A DNA stretch of 64,000 nucleotides, taken from positions 11,293,199-11,357,198 of the forward strand of contig OZ036002.1 in NCBI GenBank assembly GCA_964035015.1. The letters are read 5' to 3'. The DNA comes from Corallium rubrum. Taxonomy: Eukaryota > Cnidaria > Anthozoa > Scleralcyonacea > Coralliidae. The first letter of the stretch is position 1. Each line of letters starts with the position of its first letter. This document shows positions 12,102-23,084 of the stretch, piece by piece. Position numbers and translations under genes: made by a program. The notes beneath the pieces were generated by a model. The model had not been told where the DNA came from. It searched no databases and saw nothing but the letters and a program-made list of their open reading frames with translations.

Positions 12102-12640
12102 TTGTTAGGGGAGAAAATGACAGCATGCCTCAGTATATTGCTGCAACAGAACATGGCATGTATGCAAATTACGCCTACTTTGTTTGACGTCATCTTATCA
12201 ACATTTAAGAAATACAAACTTCAACACAACAATAAATGAAAGCTCAAATCAAAAAATACTTTAACATTTAATTATACACTTTACATAGAATCAGTAATAT
12301 CGTATTTCGGGTAATTGGAACTTTAGGGAACAAAGAAATTATGGGTTGGCTAAAATGGTGCGGAGTTCCAATTTACAAAAAAAGAGAGAAAAATGGCAAG
12401 CAACATGCAGACATTTGAGCAGGACTCCGTAGTTTTGTACGTATATTATCTTAGCATAGCGACCAACCAATCTGCCCCAACCAAAGATAATTGTGAACTT
12501 TTCTCAGAGAAAAACGTTCAGTGGTAGGGTGGAAGGCAACTCGCTCCTCTTTCTGTCAGTTACGACACTCCCTAAGACCTTACCCCAGGGTAGACACTCA
12601 CATTAGCCCAACATTGCTACTTAACTGATCTCTCACTTAC

Positions 12641-12694
12641 TACGTTTCAGTTCTTCATAATCCCTCTTGAGACGTTTGTACCTCCAGCGTAAGT
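12641..12694 (-). CDS. Type B exon of exon-repeat gene (U2)
   Basis: Minus-strand internal exon, 54 nt. The acceptor is 'TTTCTTTAAAG' and the donor A|GTAAGTG. It carries 2 nt, 17 codons and 1 nt, phase 1 at both ends. It encodes LRWRYKRLKRDYEELKR, a short basic and acidic helix-like segment. Three other copies (two in U3, one in U4) have 54, 45 and 42 nt with diverged ends but the same LRWR start, frame and phase. Their donor sequences differ in place, yet each restores phase 1, which is hard to explain unless the exon is or was translated. Confidence 0.6.
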
Positions 12695-13153
12695 CTTTAA
12701 AGAAATTAAAAAACTGATTTTAATATCATAAAAACATTCCTTCTCTGAAGACGCAGCTGGAAAAAAAACATGCATTATACAACCTTCAGTTATAAGAAGT
12801 ACAATATAATTCCAACGTGAAACAAAATATAGGTCAAGATCACATAATCCCTCTACATGTAAAATCGTCTGAAATTATAAGACGCCATACCAACAGACGA
12901 ATATAGTTAATCTCAATATATCTATTACTTTACAGGTATAGTCAGTTATACAATAGATAGCCTGTAGTAAACAGGTTTTGTGGGCAACCATTTAAAGGAT
13001 AAGCCATAGTGTATAGTGCTAGCCTAGTTTTAAAGTAAAAACCGGTCAAGTTTTCTATTACAAAGTAAGGTTACGAAACACTTGTAGATATCTTTTAAAA
13101 GGTTTATTGGAACAATAAAAAAATTAGTTCACCCCCTAATGTGCAAAAATCTC

Positions 13154-13156
<3 letters not shown>

Positions 13157-13199
<43 letters not shown>
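13157..13199. repeat. (AC)n microsatellite (U2)
   Basis: About 21 CA dinucleotides. The same locus has about 23 in U3 and about 32 in U4. Confidence 0.95.
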
Positions 13200-13202
<3 letters not shown>

Positions 13203-13479
13203 CGAAGAATGAATCCAAAGAAAACGATTTCCGAAAAGCAAAATAGATTTCTTGACTAGTATATCAGTAAATAATCTATATTACATTATCGCCATGAAAA
13301 CTTTCAAAGAAATAAATCTATAGTACATCTACCATATCTAATATTCTATACACTATACATATAAATATGTATATTTTGCCACAACAGTAAATTGTCCAGT
13401 CAAAAATCTTGATTTATACCACGTGATCAGTCAATTAAACATCGAATTACTCCTCACTTCATAGTATTAAAGTGATTTA

Positions 13480-13790
13480 CCTCGCCACAGCGAGGAATAT
13501 AGTTCGTGTACCACGCGTAAATGCCACGCACGATTCACGAAGCTGTCAACAATGGCCGAGTTTGGCGGGACAAGAAGACGTTTCGCCTGAACATTCAGAT
13601 GTTGACAAGATTGTTCCGTTACAAGAAAATAAGAATTCAGGAAATACAATCATCCAGAAGCCTTGAGACGACACTTAATATCAACAGAATGGAAACAGAC
13701 AATAAAAAGCTGACAAAAGTTAAGCTAAATTTATTAACATTATTTAAGCTTTTTTTTAATTCTTTTATAATTCTAATTTCGGGGAGATAC
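13480..13790. other. Conserved non-repetitive segment of the unit
   Basis: Both strands are open for 60-100 codons at 13,467-13,790, and the same holds in U3 (25,718) and U4 (39,100). The plus frame begins MPRTIHEAVNNGRVWRDKK. No domain is recognisable and the copies are too similar to test for coding constraint. A minus-strand CGAG|GTAAATC donor-like site lies near 13,480. I make no gene call. Confidence 0.25.
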
Positions 13791-14126
13791 TCGCTCAGTC
13801 AGGGGCGAAACTTAAGGGGGGGGGGGGGGGGGAGGGGGTGACACCCCCCCAAAATACTACAAACCACGATTTGCAGGGCAATCGGAGTAGAAATCCCGAT
13901 TTGCAGGGCAATCGGAGTAGAAACCCCGATTGGCAGGGCAATCAGAGTAAAATTTAGAAAATGGGCAAAAAGGTTATGATTACATTTACGTCTAGAAAAA
14001 ATAATGCATGACGATTATACTTTTATCAGTTTTATGCACGATCACCATCAAGAATTCTGTATATTATTACGAATTAGTAATAAGTGACCTTAGTCCGTGA
14101 ACGTACCGGTAGTCCAGCTGTGCATG

Positions 14127-14298
14127 CAGTGGCGGATTAAGGGGGGGGGGGGGGCTGACTGGGCTACAGCCAGGGGCCCGCGGCCTCACGGATCCTAGGG
14201 GGGACTTCCCCAGGCCCCTACGTGCAGTGCAAGAAGGGGCCTGGGGGGCCCAATCAGAAATATAGCCAGGGGCATCAGGTACCCTTAATCCGCCTCTG
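14127..14298. mobile_element. hAT-type MITE nested in hAT derivative (U2)
   Basis: A 172-bp element with TIR CAGTGGCGGATTAAGG / CCTTAATCCGCCTCTG and a perfect 8-bp target duplication TGTGCATG (14,119-14,126 and 14,299-14,306). The interior is GC-rich with a poly-G run. Copies at the same site are 26,375-26,544 (U3) and 39,756-39,934 (U4). Confidence 0.9.
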
Positions 14299-14337
14299 TG
14301 TGCATGCGTACTAGTATATTTTTTAGGAAACGCGTGC

Positions 14338-14970
14338 GCTGTAGCTATAGTGTTTGAGATTTGCAGATTCATGGAGACGGCTGAATGCTTATTACCCAGT
14401 GAACTCTATATGTTATTACCTGCTTCCAAAGTTGAACCTGAAGTACTCCTGTCTGAGCTAGACATTTTTATTACCATAGTTTCATCGAAACAACCCAGCT
14501 CCGTGCAGGAGGCTGCCAAGTACGTCCATCAAAATAAAAGGACATTTCCAACCGTATGCAAAGCCTATCAGCCTTTGCTTCAGTAATGCACCAGTTTCTG
14601 TTGCAAAGGATGAGCGAACTTTCAAGGTGCTGTTACACGATGCGATTTTTCTTGCAACTTGCAACAAATCACTGAATGTTGTAAGTTGCATAAAAAATCG
14701 CACCGTGTAACACCCTGTAGCAACTTGCGATTTTGTCATTTTTGCCATGTTGGAAGTTGCAAGAAAAGTTGGATGGGCTCTACTTTTTGCTGCAACTTAC
14801 AACAAAAATCGCAAGTTGCTGAACGTGTAACACCCTTCCTGCAACTTGCGATTTTTTTTCCATATGTATCGTGTAACAGCACCTTCAGTAAGCTCAAAAT
14901 TGTTAAGAACTGCCTAAGATCAACAATGAAAGACAAACGTTTGAACGACTTGATATGTTCTTGCTTGTGA
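14338..14970 (+). pseudogene. hAT transposase C-terminal dimerisation region, interrupted
   Basis: Remnant of the last part of a hAT transposase, an enzyme that cuts and pastes DNA with CAGRGGCG-type ends. The frame from 14,350 reads KVEPEVLLSELDIFI and KRTFPTVCKAYQ, then suffers a one-base frameshift near 14,574. The next frame reads NAPVSVAKDERTF, where MITE 14,625-14,884 is inserted. Beyond it the frame resumes SKLKIVKNCLRSTMKDKRLN (14,888 on) to a stop at 14,970. The order FP...C, APVS.A..ER(T/S)FSKLK...LRSTM..RLN is the hallmark of the hAT dimerisation domain. The catalytic RNase H core is absent. Dead in all three units. Confidence 0.8.
14625..14884. mobile_element. MITE inserted in hAT transposase remnant (U2)
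   Basis: A 260-bp element with TIR AGGTGCTGTTACACGA and 3-bp target duplication TCA (14,622-14,624 and 14,885-14,887). The inside is built from repeated GCAACTTGCGATTTT and GTGTAACA(C/G) motifs. A 3-bp duplication suggests PIF/Harbinger; no transposase is present. Copies: 26,871-27,130 and 40,261-40,520. Confidence 0.85.
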
Positions 14971-15244
14971 AAAGGATCTCACCGACAACATCGATTAAAA
15001 GTTGTTCTGAGTACTTGGTCGAAAATTAAAATGCGCAAATTTCCAATAAAACCGATTAAATAAGTACTGCCGCAATATGCTTTTCTGTATTATAGCTACG
15101 TAAATTCAATTCAACAATTTTTTTCATGATCTTGTTAATTAATATTTATTTTGAACTCTATGTATTGCTAATTGCCATCATACACCAGACAATAGGAATT
15201 TAGTCCAAATGCATGTAGATTGAGGCAGGCTTCCGTATATGGGA

Positions 15245-15290
15245 AGCACGGTTGGTGTGTGCTCTTAGGGCGCTGCCTCTCACCAATAGT
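15245..15290. repeat. Fragment similar to tRNA-like SINE head (U2)
   Basis: 'GCACGGTTGGTGTGTGCTC...CGCTGCCTCTCACC' matches the first 45 bp of the SINE at 20,944. The 5S-like part does not follow. A similar fragment lies at 40,880-40,920. Confidence 0.5.
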
Positions 15291-15755
15291 TAATTCCGAT
15301 ATGTGTCGTATGGTGGCTGCCTGAAGTGCCTTTGATATGCCTTCGACTCGGCCATGTTAAAATTTCAATGTGTAAATTGCTTATGAAAAGCCCCTTGTAC
15401 GTACAGTATACATTTCGATAAATTTTACATATGGAGCTGTAGGGCACCATAGATTTTAACAGGGCAGTATTACCCTACACCCCCCCCCCCCCCCAACGGA
15501 AAAGGGCTAGTTTCGCCCCTGCTCGCTCTGTGTGGTGACTCTATTTTAGTTCTTTCCGGTTTCTTTTAAGATATATCCACAAGTGTTGTGGTAAAGTTTA
15601 AAATATAGAACGTGACCGCTTTTTACTTTAAACCAGACTACAATTAGTATAGTACTCATATGATAACGAGTACAATTAGCCGTTAGGCGAGTGCAATTTG
15701 GCATAATTTTCAAATATCACGAGTAGTTAATTGTACGAGCAAAATCATATTACTC

Positions 15756-16088
15756 ATTATATGCATGACAAAATTACGACACGTACGCTTGGTACTCACT
15801 CACGCCTTTAAAAACATCTTGTTTCATTACTTGACAAGAAACATTTTCACTCTGGGTGTTCTCTGTACTCGTTTCAAAATATTTACATGGAATTTTAAGT
15901 TCATAGTGTACCACAAGTTGTCGGAAATGTGAAAACGTTCCATTGCAGAATTGGCCGCCATTTTGAATTTTATTGTCAACATCGTTCCCAGGGCCTTCAA
16001 TATTTTTATTAATTGTACTGCAGTACAAGTAAAATAATTGCACTCCTCTCAACCAATCAGAATGTAGTCATTTTGTCATGCATATAAT
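15756..16088. mobile_element. MITE with 22-bp TIRs (unit U2 copy)
   Basis: Same element as at 2551-2883, at the orthologous place in U2, with the same terminal inverted repeats. Confidence 0.6.
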
Positions 16089-16114
16089 AATAAGTAATAC
16101 CATGCATCAGGGAT

Positions 16115-16715
16115 ATTATGATTAAATGTCCCGAAAGCCGGGGGGGGGGGGGGTGTGGACGTCACGAAGGCCGCAGGCCTGAAGGACTTTAACACAGCTT
16201 CACGAAACCCAAGGTTTTAGGGGAATTTAATCACTAATATCCCGACATGTTATAGTATCAGTTTCTAATACCATGATTGACGAGGTAATATCATTAATTA
16301 GCATTGTTTGGAATTCTTTTAGGAACTAGAACGTGTAATACAAATATAGCTGATAGATTTTGTGTGAACAAACTGAACATATTAACGTGACAAATTTACT
16401 CAAGCTTAATGTCCCATATGGGTAGTGAAATTCAATGGTCTTTTGATGTTCGCTCATGCATCTTAATGAGGGGAAAATTAGAAATTTTCTTCCAAACCAG
16501 GAAAACCCCGAAAATTAGTAAAAACAAAAGAAACCGAAATAATCATGGTATTAGTATGTATATACCCACTCCGTCTTAAATTTAGTTGGTTACTGTAAAA
16601 AATAAAACAAATTCCAAAGAATAAAATCGGAATTTGTTTTATTTTTGACTTTTTGAAATTGTCGGGTGGTAATGATAATTACTGTAACCACTTAACTTTC
16701 TAGATTAATCTTATT
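16115..16715. repeat. R module, upstream copy (U2)
   Basis: Follows the empty site of the recombinase element directly (GGGATAT then TATGATT). It carries a poly-G stretch near 16,140 where U1 has GAGGGAGGG. Confidence 0.7.
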
Positions 16716-17601
16716 AGAATTATAGAAGAATTGCTTCACCCTACTGATCATCATCTCTATACAACTGGATTGCTCATCCTTTATGGGATGTAATCAGCAG
16801 TAACCATTTTGAAGCCACTGGCGGCCATATTGGTACTCCAGGTCCAGTGTACACCGCAGGCCTGAAGGACTTTAACAAACACGACGTTTTAGGGGAATTT
16901 AATCACTAATATCCCGACATGTCATGATATTAGTTAGTAATACCATGATTGACGATGTAATATAATTAGCATTGTTTGGAAAATATAGCTGAAGAAATTT
17001 GTTTAAAACTATGTGCCTATGCAACGAAGTTTTCAAGTTGGGGAAAATAACATTAAAGTAAAGTTTGAGATGACTTCTTTCAATTGTGAAAGTTTCAGGG
17101 CGAAACATTGAAGGAAAGTATGTTGTATTAACGTTTGAAAAATAGGGTTTTGTCGCAGGATGCTGAGACATATTTTATTCCACAACTAATGACATCACCA
17201 GGGCCTACATGAATTCTTATTGTCATCAAACAAACTGTTCAAAACACCCTTTAGAAAATTAAATTCTCAGGGAAAAGTGTTCACAAAGATGTGTAAAATT
17301 TATTCATATCGAGTTATTCATTTTAAAATATACATAGCCGATGCCGTATCAAACTTGGTCATCTTAACAGTGATTAGGAATATACTGTCAATTTTTGACA
17401 ACTTATACATGTTCGTGAATAGTTCACTTATGAAACTTAAAATGTCTGACTACAAAATGACAAAATGACTGCATTTTTCTGTTTATGTACACGGCATTGT
17501 GCCACGAGCTTAGAATGCAAAAAAACTTGAGATCTGGGTCGAGTGACACCATTAGTTGTGCATGCAGCTATGCCAACTATTCTCACTGAATAATTAATTA
17601 G
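16716..17601. repeat. Q module of the unit (U2)
   Basis: About 0.9 kb shared with U3 (29,286-30,177) and U4 (42,350-43,260) but absent from U1. It begins with 'TTAGAATTATAGAAGAATTG', contains a partial R-like segment (16,852-16,985), and ends where the recombinase frame opens. Short open frames on both strands are shared by the copies but have no recognisable domain. Confidence 0.65.
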
Positions 17602-19236
17602 CTCAGAGCGGTAAAAATTAACTTTCCTGTTCCGGTGGATTTAGTTTCTTTATATCTTTTTGATAAAGTTTCTTCTAGTGCTTCAGCCTCGTCTCTTGCT
17701 TCTGCGGTCTATGGCATTCGATGGGCTCACCACATCGCCGGTCTGGAATCACCAACCGATCATTTGTTCGTCAAGCAAATTTTGGAGGCAGGCAAACGCT
17801 TGTATGGTAAACCACGCCAGCCTCGGAAACCGATTTCCTTGGATACTTTGCGGGAAATCGTTCTCAAGTTTGGCACTGTTCGGGCCTCTTTGTCCGACCT
17901 GCGTCTTTGCTTTATCTTTCTTGTAGGGTTTGCAGGGTTTTTGCGATGTGATGAGTTAATTCATATTCAACGTAAACACGTACATGTCCTCGAAGATCAC
18001 ATGGAAATTTTTATTCCTTCTCGGAAAAACGATAAGTATAATCCTGGGCACAGAGTGTTCATTGCCAAAACTTCCCATATTACATGTCCCGTTGACATTA
18101 CGCTTAGATATTTGCACTTGTTACCAAGTTGTTCTGATCAATTTTTGCTATGTCGTTTGACGTGTACCAGGAAAGGCTACGTAGCCCAAAAGCGGGCCAT
18201 TAGTTATTCTAGGGTTCGTGAAATAATGTTGCAGGCCCTCAAAAGTATTCTCCCTGATGTTTCCGGCTACGGTACCCATAGTCTCAAGAGAGGCGCAGCC
18301 TCAGCTGCTTGTAATTCCGGTTCTGTTACCGCAGAACAAATTGATCTGCATGCGGGGTGGAAGTCGACGCTTTCACAGCGTTTGTATGTTGAAAATAGTC
18401 TTGATAGTAAATTAGCTGTGTCTAAGTCTTTGAAGTTATAACTTTAATATATGTTTCACCTGCCTTGCTTTGTCTCGCCTCGTTTCCTTGTCTTTGTAGC
18501 TTTCGGGAGCTGTTTGTCTCCAACACTGGACCCTGCAGCAAGATTCTCCACACTCCCAGTTGTCGTGTGCGTTGTAGAGCAATGAATAAATACTTTCCTA
18601 CGGTACGTAGTGTAGTAGGAAAGTGTATTCATTATGGCACTCGCTGCATGTATTCCCAAGAGGATGCTGGGGCGGACCCCGTGGTCAGAAGAGCACTTAT
18701 ATAAAGAGCAGTACCACGTTGCAGAAGTCACTCGGTTAACAGTGTCGGTCGTCAAACTTGTATTTTAATTTGGTCTATTTCTGTACATAGTTTGTTTTTT
18801 ATATATTATTTCTTTGTATATTACTGCATGTTCGCTCTGTTCGGGGAGCAGCGCTGGTTATCTCGGTCCCGACCCAGATTTCCTGTCAAGTTTTTCCCAG
18901 ATGTGGGTTTTTTATCAGACAGGTTTTTTCTGGCCTTCCTGATGCCAGCCAATTGTGTAATAGTGCATAGCTAACTTCCTCACCTATCTTGCAGTATACT
19001 TGTATATTTTGTCATTGGTTGTTTCTGCATGTATATCGCACTTGTTTGTTTCTTTTTATTCTTTGTATATAGTTTTCTTGCATGCCACCATTCATGTAAT
19101 CTATCACACATATTTCGTAGAATGTCTACGTGTAGTCTAGCAATGTTTTATTAAAGAGCTGTTTGTCTCCAACACTGGACCCTGCAGCAAGATTCTCCAC
19201 ACTCCCAGTTGTCGTGTGCGTTGTAGAGTAATGAAT
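17602..19236 (+). mobile_element. Tyrosine-recombinase element with split direct repeats (U2)
   Basis: The recombinase gene is followed by an 80-bp repeat B1 (18,508-18,587), a unique block A2 (18,588-19,156) and a second 80-bp repeat B2 (19,157-19,236). B1 and B2 both start AGCTGTTTGTCTCCAACACT and end AATGAAT. A2 holds a TATA-like ACTTATATAAAGAG near 18,698 and a late TTTATTAAAG signal. YR-B1-A2-B2 is the right-hand architecture of Ngaro-type (DIRS order) retrotransposons. The expected left part (A1, gag, RT, RNase H) is missing, so this copy is 5'-truncated. Confidence 0.6.
17635..18441 (+). CDS. Tyrosine recombinase, 5'-incomplete (U2)
   Basis: Site-specific recombinase that would join circular element DNA to the chromosome through a covalent 3'-phosphotyrosine. 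The frame is open from 17,602, after a TAG, and has no ATG. The N-terminal SAM-like region is seen from VDLVSLYLF to HHIAGLESP. The catalytic domain follows: FLRCDEL (Arg I), a KNDKYNPGH beta-hairpin region, THSLKRGAAS (HxxR box), LHAGWKS (His/Trp box) and the nucleophile in RLYVENSLDSK. At the fourth position of the HxxR box there is Lys, followed by Arg. It resembles recombinase-like proteins that are numerous in corals. B1-A2-B2 follow directly. The frame is intact apart from its start, which may lie in an upstream exon or have been lost. Confidence 0.8.
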   Translation: MDLVSLYLFDKVSSSASASSLASAVYGIRWAHHIAGLESPTDHLFVKQILEAGKRLYGKPRQPRKPISLDTLREIVLKFGTVRASLSDLRLCFIFLVGFAGFLRCDELIHIQRKHVHVLEDHMEIFIPSRKNDKYNPGHRVFIAKTSHITCPVDITLRYLHLLPSCSDQFLLCRLTCTRKGYVAQKRAISYSRVREIMLQALKSILPDVSGYGTHSLKRGAASAACNSGSVTAEQIDLHAGWKSTLSQRLYVENSLDSKLAVSKSLKL

Positions 19237-19840
19237 TATGATTAAATGTCCCGAAAGCCGAGGGAGGGTGTGTGGACGTCACGAAGGCCGCAGGCCTGAA
19301 GGACTTTAACATAGCTTCACGAAACCCAAGGTTTTAGGGGAATTTAATCACTAATATCCCGACATGTCATGGTATTAGTTTGTAATACCATGATTGACGA
19401 GGTAATATAATTAGCATTGTTTGGACTTCTTTTAGGAACTAGAACGTGTAACACAAATATAGCTGATAGATTTTGTGTGAACAAACTGAACATATTAACG
19501 CGACAAATTTACTCAAGCTTAATGTCCCATATGGGTAGTGAAATTCAATGGTCTTTTGATGTTCGCTCATGCATCTTAATGAGGGAAAAATTAGAAATTT
19601 TCTTCCAAACCAGGAAAACCCCGAAAATTACAGATTAAATCTCTCTGTAAAAACAAAAGAAACGGAAATAATCACGGTGTATTAGTATCTATAAACTCCC
19701 TCCATTTTAAATTTAGTTGGTTACTGTAAAAAATAAAACAAATTCCAAAGAATCAAACATCGGAATTTGTTTTACTTTTTGAAATTATCGGGTGGTAATG
19801 ATAATTACTGTAACCACTTAACTTTCTAGATTAATCTTAT
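19237..19840. repeat. R module, downstream copy (U2)
   Basis: Second R copy in U2, starting exactly at the end of B2. The flanking duplication around the recombinase element points to unequal crossing-over between filled and empty units. Confidence 0.7.
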
Positions 19841-20187
19841 AGTTATTACAGATAGCTTTCTGCGTCAATAACATGGGTTTAATTTCTACACTGTATTAAA
19901 TATAGGTGCTAAGTAAAATACACTGAATTAAATCGAATTGAGTGAAACGAAATAGCTGATAAAGCCCCATAATAACAGATGCAGATGCAAAGGAATGCAG
20001 ATGAAGGATAAAACGTGGATGAAAAATGTAGATTAGAGAATAAAATGTAGATGAATTAAAAAATACGAATGTAGATAAATGCGGATAAAAAATCAACCCA
20101 AAATAAACATCGTAAACTATCACACTTTTCGGTTGACTTCGTCAGTGGATATACAAAATCATGAAATGTTCCCTTATTGGTACTTAC

Positions 20188-20307
20188 CATCACGATCATA
20201 TGAATAAGAACCAGAGAAATATGATTTCTCGAATTCTTTAAATTCCTTCTCGAGTACTTCAAACTCCTTCAATAATACTTCAATCTTCGTCTCACGTTTT
20301 CCGCCTT
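20188..20307 (-). CDS. Type C exon of exon-repeat gene (U2)
   Basis: 120 nt, minus strand, 2 nt plus 39 codons plus 1 nt. Acceptor 'ATATGTAG', donor G|GTAAGT. It encodes GGKRETKIEVLLKEF, the E/K/F heptad region, and a tail SYSYDRD in place of the poly-Asp of U1. Four codons shorter than the U1 exon, with the frame kept. Confidence 0.65.
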
Positions 20308-20769
20308 CTACATATAAACAAAATTATTATATATACCGTTGGGCAATGTTGTGATATTGATGCATCTGAAAACTCTATAATGATGATGAAGTGTCAACAA
20401 ATTTAGCTTTTAAAAAACTAATTGACAACGCTATTTATGTAAGAAAATTTTTATCTAATAATACCCATAAAAATTTGAAATGTAACACAAAGAAAAGACT
20501 AAAATTATTATTTATAAATTGATAATACTACTATAAAAGGCGGGATATAAATAAATAAAAAAAACGTAAGAAAGAGACAGAAAAGAAGACCAATTTGCGA
20601 AGAAGAAGAAATAATTAAAAAGAAAATTAAGAATGGCCGAATGAGGACGCAAATCAATTTAAGCTGTGTACATATGTTCGAACCTTTCATATGTTCACAA
20701 TGTATGCAACTATTTGCAAGACAATTAGGCAAAAGACCAAACAAGATAACATGATTAACAGTTACAAGA

Positions 20770-20868
20770 TAACAGACGTTAGAAGGTTGCAGATTCGAAC
20801 CCTGTCTGGGGTCTCAGAAATCTTTTATGAGTAATTGAGCTTGACGAACGTCCACCGAACGTCTGTTA
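20770..20868. mobile_element. Foldback MITE, left arm deleted (U2)
   Basis: Same element as at 5009-5182, but the left arm is cut from after ACAGACGTT to AGAAGGTTGC. The right arm and its terminal GTCTGTTA are intact. Confidence 0.75.
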
Positions 20869-20943
20869 CATTACACCAAGCTCGCAAACGTACCACATGC
20901 ATTACATATATACGTACAACTATCATGTCACATTTACAAGATA

Positions 20944-21258
20944 GTGGCACGGGTGGCGTGTGCTGTTAGAGCGCTGCCTCTCACCGCTTTAGTTAAGCCC
21001 TGTTGGACGGGGTTAGTATTTGGATGGGTGACCATCTGGGAATAACCCCGTTCTCGGACTTAAATTTCATGTGAGTAGAGTTTAGTTGGTCTCTCCTGTG
21101 CTTCGAGGGTTTTTCGCAGGGTTCTGCGGTTTTCCTCCCTCCGTAAAATCAACACTTAGGTCTTAGTTTATGTCGTGCACTTTTAACGTGAGCCTCTGGC
21201 TCGGATGATTGGGCGACCACATCCTGTGCTTACGACGTTAAATAAATCATTACTCATT
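20944..21258 (+). mobile_element. tRNA/5S-rRNA chimeric SINE (U2)
   Basis: About 315 bp inserted where U1 (5254) and U4 (45,214) have none. The head, GGTGGCGTGTGCTGTTAGAG..., resembles a tRNA with box A. Positions 20,991-21,055 match the 3' half of 5S rRNA, including GTTAGTATTTGGATGGGTGA and CCATCTGGGAATA. An unrelated body follows, and the tail AAATAAATCATTACTCATTA is AT-rich. Chimeric tRNA/5S heads are known from the DeuSINE group. Transcription by RNA polymerase III is expected from family knowledge. Confidence 0.75.
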
Positions 21259-23027
21259 ACCAATAGAATGGGAAATGCTTAGTGTGTACAAGATTGCGGT
21301 GCCCTGACGAGTAACCGTTGAGCGGCTGGCTCTTTAGGTAGCTTTACATTCTGGGTGTCACTTTTTTGTGGCAAACACAGAAACGTGGGCTCTGGGAACG
21401 ACAATACCAGCGATGTTTTTGACGACAAGGATTTTGGCGGCTTTTTGACGACACCATGTTTGTGAAGAAAAGCAATGAGCAATCCGCAGGCAGATACAAT
21501 TGTGTGTCCTGACGTGCTAGCGGCTAGCTTGTCAGCAAGCTTTATAATTTTTCTTGTACGTTTGTGCAGAATTGATAGACAGCCACATAAACGACATAGG
21601 CTATGGCATTGTCGCATTGAGAATGGAAGCGATGTTTTTCACGCAAGGGATCTTGGCGGCTTTTTTATACGAAGCGAAGCGTTCGGCAGGTAAAAACAAC
21701 TGCGCAAAATTGCAGTGCCCTAACAAGTTAGAGACTAGATCGTAAGACACCTTTATGCTACGGTGCCCTGACAAACCAGTCGCTGCTCTGACGACTTGTT
21801 AGGTAGTTTCATATTCAGGGTCTTTAATTGCCACAATCGTACGCTAGGCCGTGGCACCCGTAAGCCACGGACACAGAAGCGTGGGCTCTGGACACGAGAA
21901 TGCAAGTGACTTTTCTGACGCCAAACAGGGCACCGCTCTTCAGGACTTTGTCCGCTTCAAAAATATTTTTGCCGTGTTGGATAAAAAGATAATTGCAGAT
22001 GATAAAAAAACGTTTGCCAAACTCATAAAACTTGGCGCTAATGACATAAGGTAAACACCAACAAAATTAAAATCGTCAAGAGAGAGATGTTATTTATGTT
22101 TAGTTTGACAACAATGAGCAAAATTTGGGAGTCAATGAGCGGTGCATTTCTTTCTCATCAAAGGCTATATATACCCATATATTTTCAGGTTTGCATATAA
22201 AAATGTCGACATTTTGGAAGGAAATGCAATATGCTTCACAACACTTAACGCGTCATATGTTAACAACAAGCGATCTCAACATATGAATTCAGTTTTTTAC
22301 GTGAAAAAAGCTACGCAAACGTCCTCCTAAGCTGCGAATGCAGCCGCATACTGTGGCTAGGTCCTCCCAAAGAGCAACGTCCGCGACCCAGTGAAAAAAT
22401 TCCATACTGATAACGTCATATGTCAGAATACATGCATCGTGTCTGATTGGATATCCTGTTAATAATCGAGAGAAATTTAAAACACACATTGACGTCACGC
22501 TCGATGCCTAGAAAAATGTTCCATTTCAATGGGAATCTAACAATTTATCGCAAATGGAAAGAATAACTATTTGTTTTCTTTAATGACAAAAACTAGGCAT
22601 TTGCCTTGAAATTTAACACAGAAACGGCGTTGGCGTTAATTTTGGTCTGGTCCATTAAGCCATGCACCAGTGATTTTATTTATTCGCGTATATATGATCA
22701 CAGAATAATGAACCAATCAGAAGCGATGCTTGCATTCTGGGAAAATTAACGTCATCAAGTATTGATTTTTTACAATTAAGAGACAGACGTTATTTCGGAG
22801 AAAGAACGAGCACACAGTACGGGGCTGCTGCCACAGGCTAACGACATCTAGGTTGAAAACAAAATCCGAAAAGGCAGAGTATAATTTCATTATTTGTGTT
22901 CGGCGTAAATAACGAATAACATTATTTAATATCTATTAAAATATTCTAATTTGCTTCTTGTCGTTATGGTTCTTCACTTTTAAGCAAGACTCATATTTAT
23001 CATGTTAACAATTTCAAAATGCCTTAC

Positions 23028-23084
23028 CCGAAAATCCACGTTTAAGATAGACCAACTTTTCCTCAAGGCTTTTTAAAGTAAGTT
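23028..23084 (-). CDS. Type D exon of exon-repeat gene (U2)
   Basis: 57 nt, phase 1 at both ends, donor G|GTAAGG, acceptor 'CATTTTTAG'. It encodes LTLKSLEEKLVYLKRGFS. Same frame and length as U1. Confidence 0.55.

Larger units (their letters stand above)
13800..15521 (+). mobile_element. hAT deletion derivative, 1.72 kb (U2)
   Basis: Terminal inverted repeats CAGGGGCGAAACT, followed inside by long poly-G (left) and poly-C (right). CTCGCTC flanks both ends, matching the single CTCGCTCTGT at the empty site in U1 (about 2306-2316). It carries the broken 3' end of a hAT transposase gene and two nested MITEs, at 14,127-14,298 and 14,625-14,884. A decayed SINE head lies near 15,245. CAGRGGCG termini and about 8-bp duplications are typical of hAT. 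Confidence 0.8.

Noticed and set aside
20991..21055. Possible 5S rRNA gene
   Set aside because: Only the 3' half is similar and it is embedded in a SINE with a tRNA-like head; the 5' half is missing.
22289..22498. Conserved minus-strand frame in U1-U4 (GCIRSLGGRLR motif)
   Set aside because: Differences between units do not favour silent changes, U4 has a different start and frame, and no splice sites of the exon series were seen.
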